Assembly (NCBI RefSeq): GCF_029395355.1
Contig: NZ_CP113913.1
Location: forward strand, 1,302,001 to 1,366,000
Length of the DNA stretch: 64,000 bases
Origin: Bifidobacterium sp. ESL0800
Lineage (GTDB): Bacteria > Actinomycetota > Actinomycetes > Actinomycetales > Bifidobacteriaceae
Direction: 5' to 3'
The translations under genes and the position numbers were made by a program. How positions within the stretch are numbered: the stretch's first letter is position 1; every line of letters starts with the position of its first letter. Shown piece after piece: positions 1 through 8,774 of this stretch. The notes below the pieces were generated by a model. The model ran no database searches and was not told the origin of the DNA. It saw only the letters and a list, made by a program, of their open reading frames with translations.

Positions 1-2
1 AA

Positions 3-335
3 CGCATTCTGCCGGTTCGCGCCGGGCATCAAGGGGAGTCGCAAATGCGGACCTACGTCGGCACATGGCAAAAGCCCCAAGCCGCGGCGCTGTCGGTGAA
101 CGGCGAAACGCTCGATGAAGTATGGCAGAGCCTGTGCGCCCAGGTCATTTTCGGCGACGACGACGGCAGCAACCTCGACGCGCGACTGGCCAAGCAGACG
201 GCAATCGCCGAGCTCACCGCCCAAATAGCCAAGCTGGAAGGCGACCACGCCCGCGCGAAAGACGGTGCGAAACGCAACGAGATCTTCGTGCGTCTTCACA
301 AGGCCAAGAAACAGCTGGAGGAGCTGCAGCAGTAA
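3..335 (+). CDS. DUF4391 domain protein, C-terminal part (5' end outside window)
   Basis: The reading frame is open from the first bases of the window to the TAA at 333-335, so this is the 3' end of a longer gene; the first in-frame ATG is at 45. The visible 111 residues have the pattern I associate with the end of DUF4391 proteins: a YVGTW-type strand, a hydrophobic LDEVWQSLCAQVI helix, then a charged coiled-coil-like tail rich in Leu, Lys and Glu (about the last 55 residues). DUF4391 proteins often lie beside restriction or helicase genes of mobile islands, and a Vsr nuclease follows here on the other strand. The molecular function of the family is not known to me. Family assignment rests on the tail pattern only. 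Confidence 0.55.
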   Translation, partial: RILPVRAGHQGESQMRTYVGTWQKPQAAALSVNGETLDEVWQSLCAQVIFGDDDGSNLDARLAKQTAIAELTAQIAKLEGDHARAKDGAKRNEIFVRLHKAKKQLEELQQ

Positions 336-579
336 GCGACGTGATTTCGTCACTCCTGCTTCTCGGGATTTTGTGACACACTAAGCCCGCTCACGGTCGT
401 GAAAGCCGGCAAATCTGGACCGATCGGAAGATTACGCCACAAGCCGTTTCCTCAGCATCGCAGACTTTCAGCAGCTATGCCTCACCGGAAAATCGCGACG
501 AGAACAGCCTTCTCGACGTCTCAAAATTCCTGCAAACCAACGTATCGGCGGAAAAGACACGCAAACCGGTGACGATTCC
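336..579. other. Convergent intergenic region, no gene seen
   Basis: This 244-bp space separates the convergent DUF4391 and vsr genes. I see no strong hairpin with a T-tract, no tRNA and no convincing short gene. The open frames across it are continuations of antisense frames of vsr. Confidence 0.5.
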
Positions 580-1032
580 TCAGCTTTCGGCAACCTCGTC
601 GCCTACAATCCGGCGATAAAGCCGTTCCAGCGTATCCTCGCGGCGACTTTTGGTCAGCTCGCATTCCCAAACCGTAAGAACCTTCCAACCGGCGGCCTCG
701 AGCTCGGCTCGCTGACGGATGTCGCGGTCGCGGTTGCGCACCAGCTTGGCCGTCCAGAACTCGACATTGGACTTGGGCATCGAGAATTTCGTGCAACCAG
801 CGTGCATATGCCAGAAGCAGCCGTTGACGAAGACGATTGTGTGCCACTTGGGCAGCACGACGTCCGGGTGGCCCGGGTAACGCTTGTCGTTCTTGCGAAA
901 ACGCAACCCACGGCGGAACAGATAGGAACGGACCAGCACTTCGATTTTCGTGTTTTTGCCGCGGATATGCGACATCGTATAGCTGCGGGTGCCCCGTCCG
1001 TATTTCTCCGGATCTTTCGATTGACGCGTCAC
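580..1032 (-). CDS. vsr: Very short patch repair endonuclease (Vsr)
   Basis: A 150-residue protein of typical Vsr length. Vsr nicks DNA 5' of T:G mismatches that arise by deamination of 5-methylcytosine. Visible hallmarks are the N-terminal MSHIRGKNTKIE segment (E31 matches the conserved N-terminal acidic residue), the PGHPDVVLPKW motif with the catalytic Asp at residue 57, the core GCFWHMH (residues 71-77), and the later FW..KL..N.DRD helix (about residues 92-105). The position that is a His just before GCFW in the E. coli enzyme is Asn here. vsr is normally linked to a cytosine-5 methyltransferase, but none is visible in this window; a partner left of the window cannot be excluded. The gene reads towards the DUF4391 gene, and the two are convergent. 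Confidence 0.93.
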   Translation of the reverse strand: MTRQSKDPEKYGRGTRSYTMSHIRGKNTKIEVLVRSYLFRRGLRFRKNDKRYPGHPDVVLPKWHTIVFVNGCFWHMHAGCTKFSMPKSNVEFWTAKLVRNRDRDIRQRAELEAAGWKVLTVWECELTKSRREDTLERLYRRIVGDEVAES

Positions 1033-1178
1033 GCCTCCATTCCACTTTCAGCATGAGACAAATACAAGAAGGAACTCGCAACAGATCATAACCAATGTTT
1101 GCCGCTTCACCGCCTGACACACGGCAAGATTAACAGCAGACAGCCGCTAAACCCGCCGGGATTCGAGCAGCATCACCA

Positions 1179-1211
1179 TTGTCGACTCAATATATGTCCA
1201 CTATACGGACA
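1179..1211 (+). promoter_or_regulatory. Candidate promoter with overlapping palindrome for the BASS transporter
   Basis: TTGTCG (1179-1184) and TATACG (1202-1207) are separated by 17 bp, giving a sigma70-like promoter about 100 bp upstream of the transporter start. The -10 lies inside an inverted repeat, TGTCC (1195-1199) and GGACA (1207-1211), well placed for a repressor. Inferred from spacing and symmetry only. Confidence 0.4.
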
Positions 1212-1306
1212 GAAGGTTTCTATTTTTGAGACAAATCGACCGATTCGGAAAACTTCTCCCTAGCATGGCTCGCATACCCAAAAACAGGGAAAGAGGTTGA
1301 AGGAAG

Positions 1307-2332
1307 ATGGAAAAGGTAAAAAAGGTAGCGGATTGGATCACCAAATGGTTCACGCTGATCGTCATTGTCTGGGCGGTGTTCAATTACTTCGTCCCGCAGA
1401 CCAGCGAATGGGCCAAGCATGACACCAGCTGGCTCTTGGGCATTGTGCTCTTCGGCATGGGCCTGACGCTTTCGCTTGAGGATTTCGCACGAATTCTGAA
1501 GCAGCCGCTGATGGTCATCGTCGGCACCGTGGCCCATTACGTCATCATGCCGCTTATCGCCGTCGCCCTTTGCGCCATCTTCCACCTCGACGGCCCGCTC
1601 GCCGTCGGCGTCATCCTCGTGGGCTGCTGCCCGTCCGGGACCTCGTCGAACGTGATGAGCTTCCTGGCACGAGGCGACGTGGCGCTCGACGTCTCCATCG
1701 GCCTGCTTTCCACCCTGCTCGCGCCGTTCATGATTCCGCTGCTGATGCAGCTGCTCGCCTCGAAGTACGTGGCGATTCCCTGGCAGTCGCTCTTCCTGAC
1801 CGCCGTCAAGGTGGTGCTTATCCCCGTCGCGCTCGGCGTGATCTGCCACACCATCTTCAAAGACAAGATCTCCAAGGTCACCGACGTGCTGCCGATCATC
1901 TCGCAGACCGCGATCCTCCTGATCATCGGCATCGTCGTCGCCGCCAACCACGCCGGCCTCTTCAGCACGGCCACCGCGCTGGCCATTCCCGTGGTCATCC
2001 TGCACAACCTGTGCGGCTACGGGCTCGGCTTCGGCTTCTCAAGGCTCATGTACAAGGTCTATCCGAAGGGCTTCGGCTACGCGCAGCAGAAGGCTATCAC
2101 CTTCGAGGTCGGCATGCAGGACTCCGGCCTGGGCGCCACGCTGGCGCTGACCTCCTTCGCCACAGCTCCGATCACCGCGATCCCCTCGACGTTCTTCAGC
2201 GTCTGGCACAACATCTCCGGCTCGGTGCTCTCCTCCTGGTGGCGTCGCCACGACGAGAAGAAGGGCTTGGTCGCGGCCGACGAGGCCGACGCCAAAGTCG
2301 AAACCGCGAAGGCAGCTGCAGCCAAGGCATAG
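1307..2332 (+). CDS. Bile acid:sodium symporter family (BASS) transporter
   Basis: A 341-residue membrane protein with about ten hydrophobic segments spread over residues 10-310, the fold of BASS/SBF transporters, which move organic anions with sodium. The two family signatures are present: GCCPSGTSSNVMSFLARGD at about residues 107-125, and FEVGMQDSGLGATLA at about residues 265-279. These form the crossed, sodium-binding helix regions. The C-terminus is a soluble Ala/Lys-rich tail of about 35 residues. Substrate cannot be told: bacterial members carry bile acids, pantoate or keto acids. It is transcribed alone, with a candidate promoter at 1179-1211 and a terminator at 2374-2407. The start is preceded by GAGG about 10 nt upstream and by GAAGGAAG directly abutting the ATG. 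Confidence 0.9.
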   Translation: MEKVKKVADWITKWFTLIVIVWAVFNYFVPQTSEWAKHDTSWLLGIVLFGMGLTLSLEDFARILKQPLMVIVGTVAHYVIMPLIAVALCAIFHLDGPLAVGVILVGCCPSGTSSNVMSFLARGDVALDVSIGLLSTLLAPFMIPLLMQLLASKYVAIPWQSLFLTAVKVVLIPVALGVICHTIFKDKISKVTDVLPIISQTAILLIIGIVVAANHAGLFSTATALAIPVVILHNLCGYGLGFGFSRLMYKVYPKGFGYAQQKAITFEVGMQDSGLGATLALTSFATAPITAIPSTFFSVWHNISGSVLSSWWRRHDEKKGLVAADEADAKVETAKAAAAKA

Positions 2333-2373
2333 TTCTGCGGTCAAATAAGCAAGAATCAAAGATCCACGTATTA

Positions 2374-2407
2374 GGTGTCGCAAACGATAGGGTTGCGGCA
2401 CCTTTTT
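2374..2407 (+). terminator. Rho-independent terminator after the BASS gene
   Basis: A 10-bp stem (2374-2383 with 2393-2402, one G-T pair), a 9-nt loop and then TTTTT (2403-2407), 42 bp after the transporter stop. Confidence 0.85.
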
Positions 2408-2514
2408 ATACGCCATACAGCTCAAAGACCCGTTTCCGTTATTCGGCGATCATATGAGGAATACCCTCTTCTAGACTGGTCATATATTCATTTGCGATGC
2501 GCAAGGAGATAACA

Positions 2515-3573
2515 ATGAGCAGATTGAACGGTAACCGCACCGAAGCGGAGGAAAAAGGGCTCAAAGTCAATGTCGCGATTTTGGGCGCGGGCGGCATCGC
2601 GAAATCAATGGCCGATACGCTGGTGAAGATGACCGGCGATCCGCGATATAGCAGCTTGATCGAACCGTATGCGGTCGCCGCGCGCGACGCCGGCCGAGCC
2701 TCGGATTTCGCGAATAAATACGGGTTCGATGTCTCGTACGGTTCCTACGACGAGCTGCTGGCCGACCCGAAGGTCGACCTCGTCTATATCGCCACGCCGC
2801 ACGCGCTGCATGCCGAGCAAGGCATCGCGTGCCTCAAAGCCGGCAAGAACATCCTGGTCGAGAAGTCGTTCACCGCCAACACCGCGCAGGCGCAGGAACT
2901 ACTTGATGCTGCCCACGAGACCGGGCTGCTCTGCTGCGAGGCCATCTGGACGCGCTACATGCCCTCGCGCGCGCTCGTCGCCGACATCATCTCCTCCGGC
3001 GAAATCGGCGAAGTGCAGGCCGCGACGGCCAACCTCTGCTACCCCACCACGCACAAGGCCCGCATGACCGACCCCGAGATGGCAGGCGGGGCGCTGCTCG
3101 ACGTCGGGGTCTATCCGCTGAACTTCTTCGACATGGCGCTCGGCGCCGACACCAGCGAGCGCACGATTTCCGAGATCGAGACCTCCATGGTCCCCTACAA
3201 GACCGGCGTGGACGCGACCGATTCCATCGCCCTGCACTACAGCGATGGCGTGATGGCCACGGCCACGGCCTCGATGATGTGTCCTTCGGACCGAACCGGG
3301 TCCATCTGGGGCACCAAGGGATACATGGTCTGCCAAAATATCAACAACATCGAAGGCATCGACCTCTACGGTCTCGACCATCGCCTCACCCGCCATGTCG
3401 ACGTCCCCGCGCAGCTCACCGGCTACGAGTACGAGGTGGCGAGCGCCGCCAACGCGATCCTCGACGGCAAGAGCGAGTGCGTTGAGATGCCCCACGCCGA
3501 CACCCTGCGCATCATGAAGCTCATGGACCAGATCCGTGGCGAGTGGGGCCTGAAGTACCCGTTCGAACAGTGA
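2515..3573 (+). CDS. Gfo/Idh/MocA family NAD(P)-dependent oxidoreductase
   Basis: Residues 19-140 form a Rossmann domain with the dinucleotide motif GAGGIA (24-29), a conserved VYIATPHALHAEQ segment and the VEKSF element, where the Lys of the family's EKP motif is kept but Pro is replaced by Ser. The rest is the alpha/beta substrate domain that ends GRI/GYM-type sheets (SIWGTKGYMV). Family members oxidise or reduce sugars, inositols or trans-dihydrodiols; the substrate is not evident. I chose the ATG at 2515 because AAGGAG lies 6 nt upstream; an in-frame ATG at 2497 has no ribosome binding site. The gene is monocistronic: a terminator precedes it and a long inverted repeat follows the stop. 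Confidence 0.88.
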   Translation: MSRLNGNRTEAEEKGLKVNVAILGAGGIAKSMADTLVKMTGDPRYSSLIEPYAVAARDAGRASDFANKYGFDVSYGSYDELLADPKVDLVYIATPHALHAEQGIACLKAGKNILVEKSFTANTAQAQELLDAAHETGLLCCEAIWTRYMPSRALVADIISSGEIGEVQAATANLCYPTTHKARMTDPEMAGGALLDVGVYPLNFFDMALGADTSERTISEIETSMVPYKTGVDATDSIALHYSDGVMATATASMMCPSDRTGSIWGTKGYMVCQNINNIEGIDLYGLDHRLTRHVDVPAQLTGYEYEVASAANAILDGKSECVEMPHADTLRIMKLMDQIRGEWGLKYPFEQ

Positions 3574-3592
3574 CGGTGTTTAACGCACGAGC

Positions 3593-3672
3593 AGCACAAA
3601 GGTCGTGAGATACAAAACCAGAACCGGCGGAAACTCGCCAATCCAGTGTTCGTATCTCACGACCTTTGTGCT
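3593..3672. repeat. Perfect 21-bp inverted repeat with 38-nt loop, likely terminator
   Basis: Arms at 3593-3613 and 3652-3672 are exact reverse complements; there is no T-tract. It begins 19 bp after the oxidoreductase stop, so it probably ends that transcript or protects its 3' end. A small extra stem (GGCG/CGCC) lies inside the loop. Confidence 0.75.
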
Positions 3673-3713
3673 CAGCACTTCCAGCGACAACTACCACGGG
3701 GCCAGAGTCCAAT

Positions 3714-3817
3714 AAGTTGAAAAATACTTTTTAACTTATGCACCTTCTTAACCAAGTTGAAAAATACTTTTTAACTTGATATATTTTTACGAGAAGTTAA
3801 AAAACACTTTTCAACTT
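3714..3817 (+). promoter_or_regulatory. Three 24-bp palindromes at exact 40-bp spacing upstream of the AAA_14 gene
   Basis: Copies at 3714-3737, 3754-3777 and 3794-3817 follow the pattern AAGTT-R-AAAA(N4)TTTT-Y-AACTT. Copies 1 and 2 are identical and copy 3 differs by four bases. The 16-bp segments between them are unrelated. The last copy ends 16 bp before the ATG at 3834, so bound protein would cover any promoter here. Most likely an operator array; see findings. Confidence 0.7.
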
Positions 3818-3833
3818 ATGCATTCGAGGCATC

Positions 3834-5030
3834 ATGATCGACAGACCGCAATATCTCCATCACTTGGAACAATGGCGGGACAAGCCTGTCATCAAGGTGG
3901 TCACCGGCGTGCGGCGCTGCGGCAAATCAACCATCCTGGAACTGTTCGCCAATCGCCTCATCTCGACCGGGGTGCCCCGCGACCACATCATCTCCGTCAA
4001 TCTGGAACAACTTGAGAACGAGCCGCTGCTCGACTATCACCGGCTCCACGAATTCATCATCGAGCATTGCCAAGGCACGGGAACACACTATGTGATGCTT
4101 GACGAAATCCAAAATGTGCCCGACTTCCAAAAGGTCCTCGACAGCCTGCAGACCCACCCGGACATCGACCCGTACGTCACCGGCTCGAACGCGATGCTTC
4201 TGAACGGCACGCTCGCCACGCTCATTTCTGGCCGATACGTAGAGATACCGGTCATGCCGCTTTCGTTCGCCGAGTACTGTTCAGCGGCGCCGGAAGCGGA
4301 ATCAATCCAACGAACCTGGTCACGCTACATCCATGACGGGTCCTTCCCCGCTACCACAGAATTCGACGGCGACGACACCCTCATCCACGACTATCTGGAA
4401 GGCATCCTCAACACCATTCTCATCAAGGACGTGTCACAACGTCTAGGAAGCACCCGCACCGGAGCGGTGGAGGCGGTCACTCGTTTCATGTTCGACAACA
4501 TCGGCAACCTGACGACGGCGAAAACCATCAGCGACACGATGACCTCGTTCGGCACCCGCATCTCTGCGCCTACGGTAACCAATCTGTTGGAGGCGCTTTG
4601 CTCCGCGTTCATCCTCTACCCGGCCCAGCGCTACGACGTGAAAGGCAAACGCATCCTCAAGCAGGAACGCAAATACTACGCCGTCGACATGGGGCTGCGC
4701 CGCATACTCGTTTCCGGCAAAGTCCGCGATACCGGCCGAATCTTGGAGAACATCGTGTTCCTCGAGCTCAAGCGACGCGCAGGAACGGTATACGTCGGGC
4801 AAAGCACCGGCGGAGAAATCGATTTCGTCACCAATGGCGTGGATGGCCCAGCCTACTATCAGGTCTCGGAATCGGTCCACAACCCCAAAACCTTGGAGCG
4901 CGAGCTCTCCTCGTTCCGCTCCATCGACGACAACTACCCCAAGACCCTCATCACCCTGGACGACGAACGCCCCACCAGCCACAACGGCATTCGTCAGGTT
5001 TACGCCCTTGATTGGCTGTTGGAGGGATAA
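3834..5030 (+). CDS. AAA_14/DUF4143 family ATPase
   Basis: 398 residues, the usual size of this family. The N-terminal AAA_14 domain has a Walker A GVRRCGKST (25-33), a Walker B YVMLDEIQNV with D90/E91, a sensor-type YVTGSNA segment, and the family-typical LISGRYVEIPVMPLSFAEYC. The C-terminal DUF4143 part contains a winged-helix-like stretch (about 215-255), the conserved AVDMGLRR element, and a GGEIDFV strand (E328, D330) resembling a PD-(D/E)XK nuclease core. Its biological role is unknown; such genes are patchily distributed and often gained laterally. GAGG at 3826-3829 lies close before the ATG. It stands directly upstream of the Nudix-helicase pair in the same direction, 109 bp apart, but the Nudix gene has its own ribosome binding site. 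Confidence 0.9.
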   Translation: MIDRPQYLHHLEQWRDKPVIKVVTGVRRCGKSTILELFANRLISTGVPRDHIISVNLEQLENEPLLDYHRLHEFIIEHCQGTGTHYVMLDEIQNVPDFQKVLDSLQTHPDIDPYVTGSNAMLLNGTLATLISGRYVEIPVMPLSFAEYCSAAPEAESIQRTWSRYIHDGSFPATTEFDGDDTLIHDYLEGILNTILIKDVSQRLGSTRTGAVEAVTRFMFDNIGNLTTAKTISDTMTSFGTRISAPTVTNLLEALCSAFILYPAQRYDVKGKRILKQERKYYAVDMGLRRILVSGKVRDTGRILENIVFLELKRRAGTVYVGQSTGGEIDFVTNGVDGPAYYQVSESVHNPKTLERELSSFRSIDDNYPKTLITLDDERPTSHNGIRQVYALDWLLEG

Positions 5031-5139
5031 GACCAAAAAACTTGTGCGCCGAATAGCGACAGACCGCAATTCCCCACACGAAAGAAACGTCATTCTGCGC
5101 TATCCTGGACATAACGTTTTCTCAAAGGATGTTATTGAT

Positions 5140-5559
5140 ATGGATACTGCACCAGTGCAGGTTGTCGGAGCTGCAATAAGAAGGAACGACACAATTCTTT
5201 GTGCACAAAGAGGACCGGCAAAATCCTTGGCTGGGTATTGGGAATTTCCTGGCGGGAAAATCGAACGCGGTGAAACACCAGAGGAAGCGTTACGACGTGA
5301 AATCAAAGAAGAACTGCTCTGTGATATCAAGGTTGGCTCCAAAATATGCTCAGCTCAGCAACACTATGATTTCGGGACCATCGAACTTACCACCTTCTTA
5401 TGCTCCCTTGTCGACAGTGAACCCGAACTCACTGAACACACCCAGCTTCGTTGGATCCCCCAAAGCGAACTCAAAACACTGAATTGGGCTCCGGCCGATC
5501 GAGAAACAGTGCAACATCTAGTGGTGGAGAACCGGACAGGTGAGAAAGACGATGACTGA
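5140..5559 (+). CDS. Nudix hydrolase (MutT-like nucleoside triphosphate pyrophosphohydrolase)
   Basis: 139 residues, one Nudix domain. The Nudix box starts at G39 and reads G-x5-E45-x7-R53-E54-I55-x-E57-E58; the usual Gly after EEL is Leu60. The upstream WEFPGGKIE segment is the form seen in MutT/NudG enzymes, which hydrolyse oxidised or modified (d)NTPs. The longer open frame starting at 4834 runs antisense-like through the ATPase gene, so I start at the ATG at 5140, with AAAGGA at 5124-5129. The stop codon (5557-5559) overlaps the start of the helicase gene, so the two proteins are translationally coupled. This Nudix/DUF3427-helicase pairing is, from memory, recurrent in bacteria and suggests a joint role in nucleic-acid quality control or defence. 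Confidence 0.9.
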   Translation: MDTAPVQVVGAAIRRNDTILCAQRGPAKSLAGYWEFPGGKIERGETPEEALRREIKEELLCDIKVGSKICSAQQHYDFGTIELTTFLCSLVDSEPELTEHTQLRWIPQSELKTLNWAPADRETVQHLVVENRTGEKDDD

Positions 5560-8500
5560 ACACGAAGCAAACAAGGAAAACATGACTTACGAAACCGCGC
5601 CTTCGAACGATTCATTGGTGGAAGCGATAACCTCAGGATTCATCCATCAAAATCCCAATGCCGACAACACCCTTACTCCGACCCTTATTGCGAATCGCAA
5701 TGGGTTGACCATGGAGGAATCCATAGAATCCGAGTTGGATCAATGTCATGATTTTGACATGTCTGTCGCATTCCTCAACAATGAGGAACTCAAAAGCCTC
5801 AAACAATATTTTCTGAATTTCGGTAAAGAAACAAGCGAGCGATCAGGTCGCATCATTACCTCTACCTATAACTATTTCAACAAACCTGAAGCCTTCAAAA
5901 CCCTTCTGCAAATTCAGAATTGCACCAATATCAAGATATATATTTGGCAAGCCGATTCTGAAAATCATGGTTCGACCTCGATACCAAGCTATCGTTATCA
6001 TCCAAAAGGGTATGTCTTCCGTCATCGCACCGAAGGCGGAAAAGAACTGGATTCAACCTACATTGGCAGCTCGAATCTGACATCCAGCGCGCTCAAGCTT
6101 AACAAAGAATGGAACCTCAGAGTTTCCTCACAGACCAACAGCGGTCTGACTCAACAAATCAACAACGAGATCGATGACCAGTTGAGTGAATCAGTCCAGC
6201 TCACGGACGAATGGCTGAAACAATACGAGGAAGATTTCAAACATTATGCTCCTGTGCAACGCGTCCTGCCACAGCCTAAAATCACGACGATCGAACCCAA
6301 CGCCATGCAGCAGGAAGCGCTGATGAATCTGGCTCAGCTGCGAAAAGCCGGAGAAAGTCAAGCCATCATCGTTTCGGCCACGGGAACCGGCAAAACATAT
6401 CTTTCGGCATTTGATGTACGACAATGCAGACCAAAGCGAATGCTTTACGTCGCCCAGCAGCAACAGATACTCAAGAAATCCATGGAGTCCTACCAAAAAG
6501 TGCTCGGCTGCGAAGATGAAGATCTAGGCCTGCTTTCCGGAACAAGCAAGCAGGGCAATCGCAAATATGTTTTCGCGACAGTGCAAACGCTGGTCAACAA
6601 TCTGGATTCCTACGAGCCAAATTCCTTTGACTATATTCTTATCGACGAGGCGCATCATTCCGCAGCAGATTCCTACAGGAAAGTGCTAAATCACTTCACG
6701 CCGGATTTTCTCCTCGGCATGACGGCGACGCCAGAACGGACCGACGACGCCGACATCTTTGGCCTGTTCGGCAACAACATTGCCTATAACATTCGTCTCC
6801 AACGAGCGTTGGAAGAGAACATGCTGTGCCCGTTCCATTATTACGGCGTCCATGAGTATATCGAGGACAAGCCTGATCCAAATACGATAGGCGAACTCAA
6901 TAGAAGCATTGACGTGGCACAAACCGGAGAGCGCACGGCACTCAACGGATGGATACAGAAATTGGTATCGCCTCAGCGCGTCCACTACATCATCGACAGA
7001 TTGCAAACTTATGAAGATCCAGGAACTCCGGTAAAAGGCTTGGTCTTTTGTAGCTTGCAAAAAGAGGCGAAAGAACTCTCGGCCTTGTTCAATGCTCAAT
7101 GGAATCAGCAAGCCGAACGCAAATACCACACGACAGCTGTCACCGGGGATAATGCAGTCGACCGAGACGAAGCTATCAGACAGCTTGAAAAAGGAGAACT
7201 CGACTACATCTTCACCGTCGATCTCTTCAATGAAGGCGTCGACATTCCCTCGCTGAACCAGATCGTCATGCTGCGTCAGACCAAATCCAGCATTATTTTC
7301 ACCCAACAGCTTGGCCGCGGCCTGCGTAAATACCCCGGTAAAGAATCCGTCACCATCATCGATTTCATCGGCAACTACGCGAACAACTATCTCATCCCTA
7401 TTGCCCTCTATGGCAATACTGGCGATCGGGACATCGAACGTAAAAATCTGCAGCGAAAATCGATCGGTCTTTCTTCGGTAAGCTTCGATCCCATTGCCGA
7501 GAAAAGGGTGTTGGCATCGATCGATAAGGCGGATCTCTCCGAAATGCGGTTACTTTCCAGCCAATACCGGCAGCTACGAAACCAGCTGAACCGCATTCCC
7601 ATGCTCACCGATTTTGCCAAAACGGATCCGTCATTAATCTGTACATTGGCGGACAAGAAGGATAGCTATCTGCAATTCGTCCGTTCCCGCGAGCAGAGCC
7701 TTTCCCGTGGCAAGAACACGCAGACATCATATCTCGAGTTGCTGCAACCCACCGACGCGCGGGAAGACGGGGTTCTTAAAATGCTGACCTCAACATTACT
7801 GCGCGGATTGAGACCACATGAATTAATGGTTCTGGCAGACCTTTGCGATATCACGTTGCCGGACACATCCAACACCTCGGTTGAGCATCATATCGCTCGT
7901 TACCTTGGGCCAGATTCCAATCACGAGCTCTCAGCCGAAAATCTGAGAGCAACGCTATCGGCTCAATTCCCCCAGGCGGACAACAGCCCGGAGCAGATCG
8001 CACAAGCATTCCACGTGCTTGATCTGACGTATTTCACTACGAAAAACAAAGAACGTTTCGGCAATGTGCCACTGATACGTCAGACCGAAAACGGTACATT
8101 CATCATCGAGGATTGGCTGCTGCAATCGCTACGCTCAAATTCAACGTTCGCCCAGTTCTTCGCCGATACCATACAAGCAGGCCTGTTTAACTGCCAGGAA
8201 CGATACAAGCAAATCTCAAATACGTCACTCGAACGCACACGCGGATTCATCTATGGAGAGAAATACAGTATCTTCGACGTCATGAGGCTGTGCGGATGGA
8301 AGAACGAGCAGGTACCGCAAAACGTGGGCGGCTACAAGCTTGACCGTGAGACGGATTCATTGCCCATTTTCATCAAGTACGAAGCAAGCCAGTATGGTGA
8401 CCGATTCCTCAACACCAGCGAAATCGAGTGGTTCAGCAAGAATCAGAGAACGTTGAACTCAAATGAATTTGTCTGGCTCATGACCAATGCCAAAGGACCG

Positions 8501-8728
8501 GAATGGCAACGTTCTCACTTCGTCCCGATCTTCATTCGTCGTAAACAAGAGGAGAAGGAAAAGACCTATTATTACGTGGGCCATGTCGCCGCCGTCACCG
8601 GCATTCATCCGGACCACAACCTTGCCGACGACGGAAGAGAGCTGAATGTCGTCATTTCTACGCTTCGTCTCGACAAGCCCGTTGACCCGGAACTGTTCAG
8701 ACACCTGACCGGCAAATCCGCCCTATAA
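5552..8728 (+). CDS. PLD nuclease-DEAD/DEAH helicase-DUF3427 fusion protein
   Basis: A 1058-residue multidomain protein. Residues about 40-200 form a phospholipase-D-like nuclease with one HxK site (H150, K152) and the following GSSNLT (N175). Residues about 255-640 are a superfamily 2 helicase: Walker A SATGTGKT (K281), DEAH box D365-E366-A367-H368, TATPERTDD motif III region and motif VI QQLGRGLRKYPGKE. The C-terminal part, about 800-1058, fits DUF3427. Single PLD motifs usually work as dimers. I start at ATG 5552, which has AGGTGAG 7 nt upstream and overlaps the Nudix stop by 8 nt; a GTG at 5540 is an alternative. The gene is visibly more AT-rich than the chromosomal core genes, in line with horizontal acquisition. 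A role in defence is inference. Confidence 0.9.
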   Translation: MTEHEANKENMTYETAPSNDSLVEAITSGFIHQNPNADNTLTPTLIANRNGLTMEESIESELDQCHDFDMSVAFLNNEELKSLKQYFLNFGKETSERSGRIITSTYNYFNKPEAFKTLLQIQNCTNIKIYIWQADSENHGSTSIPSYRYHPKGYVFRHRTEGGKELDSTYIGSSNLTSSALKLNKEWNLRVSSQTNSGLTQQINNEIDDQLSESVQLTDEWLKQYEEDFKHYAPVQRVLPQPKITTIEPNAMQQEALMNLAQLRKAGESQAIIVSATGTGKTYLSAFDVRQCRPKRMLYVAQQQQILKKSMESYQKVLGCEDEDLGLLSGTSKQGNRKYVFATVQTLVNNLDSYEPNSFDYILIDEAHHSAADSYRKVLNHFTPDFLLGMTATPERTDDADIFGLFGNNIAYNIRLQRALEENMLCPFHYYGVHEYIEDKPDPNTIGELNRSIDVAQTGERTALNGWIQKLVSPQRVHYIIDRLQTYEDPGTPVKGLVFCSLQKEAKELSALFNAQWNQQAERKYHTTAVTGDNAVDRDEAIRQLEKGELDYIFTVDLFNEGVDIPSLNQIVMLRQTKSSIIFTQQLGRGLRKYPGKESVTIIDFIGNYANNYLIPIALYGNTGDRDIERKNLQRKSIGLSSVSFDPIAEKRVLASIDKADLSEMRLLSSQYRQLRNQLNRIPMLTDFAKTDPSLICTLADKKDSYLQFVRSREQSLSRGKNTQTSYLELLQPTDAREDGVLKMLTSTLLRGLRPHELMVLADLCDITLPDTSNTSVEHHIARYLGPDSNHELSAENLRATLSAQFPQADNSPEQIAQAFHVLDLTYFTTKNKERFGNVPLIRQTENGTFIIEDWLLQSLRSNSTFAQFFADTIQAGLFNCQERYKQISNTSLERTRGFIYGEKYSIFDVMRLCGWKNEQVPQNVGGYKLDRETDSLPIFIKYEASQYGDRFLNTSEIEWFSKNQRTLNSNEFVWLMTNAKGPEWQRSHFVPIFIRRKQEEKEKTYYYVGHVAAVTGIHPDHNLADDGRELNVVISTLRLDKPVDPELFRHLTGKSAL

Positions 8729-8774
8729 TGTCAAACCATTCGTTGTATCGAGTTGCACATGCAAATACCTTGGC

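Noticed and set aside
3714..3817. CRISPR-like repeat-spacer array
   Set aside because: Repeats are symmetrical operator-like palindromes, spacers are only 16 bp, and the set lies in promoter position.
4834..5139. N-terminal extension of the Nudix protein
   Set aside because: The extension lies inside the 3' end of the ATPase gene in another frame, is Ser/Pro/Thr-rich, and a good ribosome binding site precedes the ATG at 5140.
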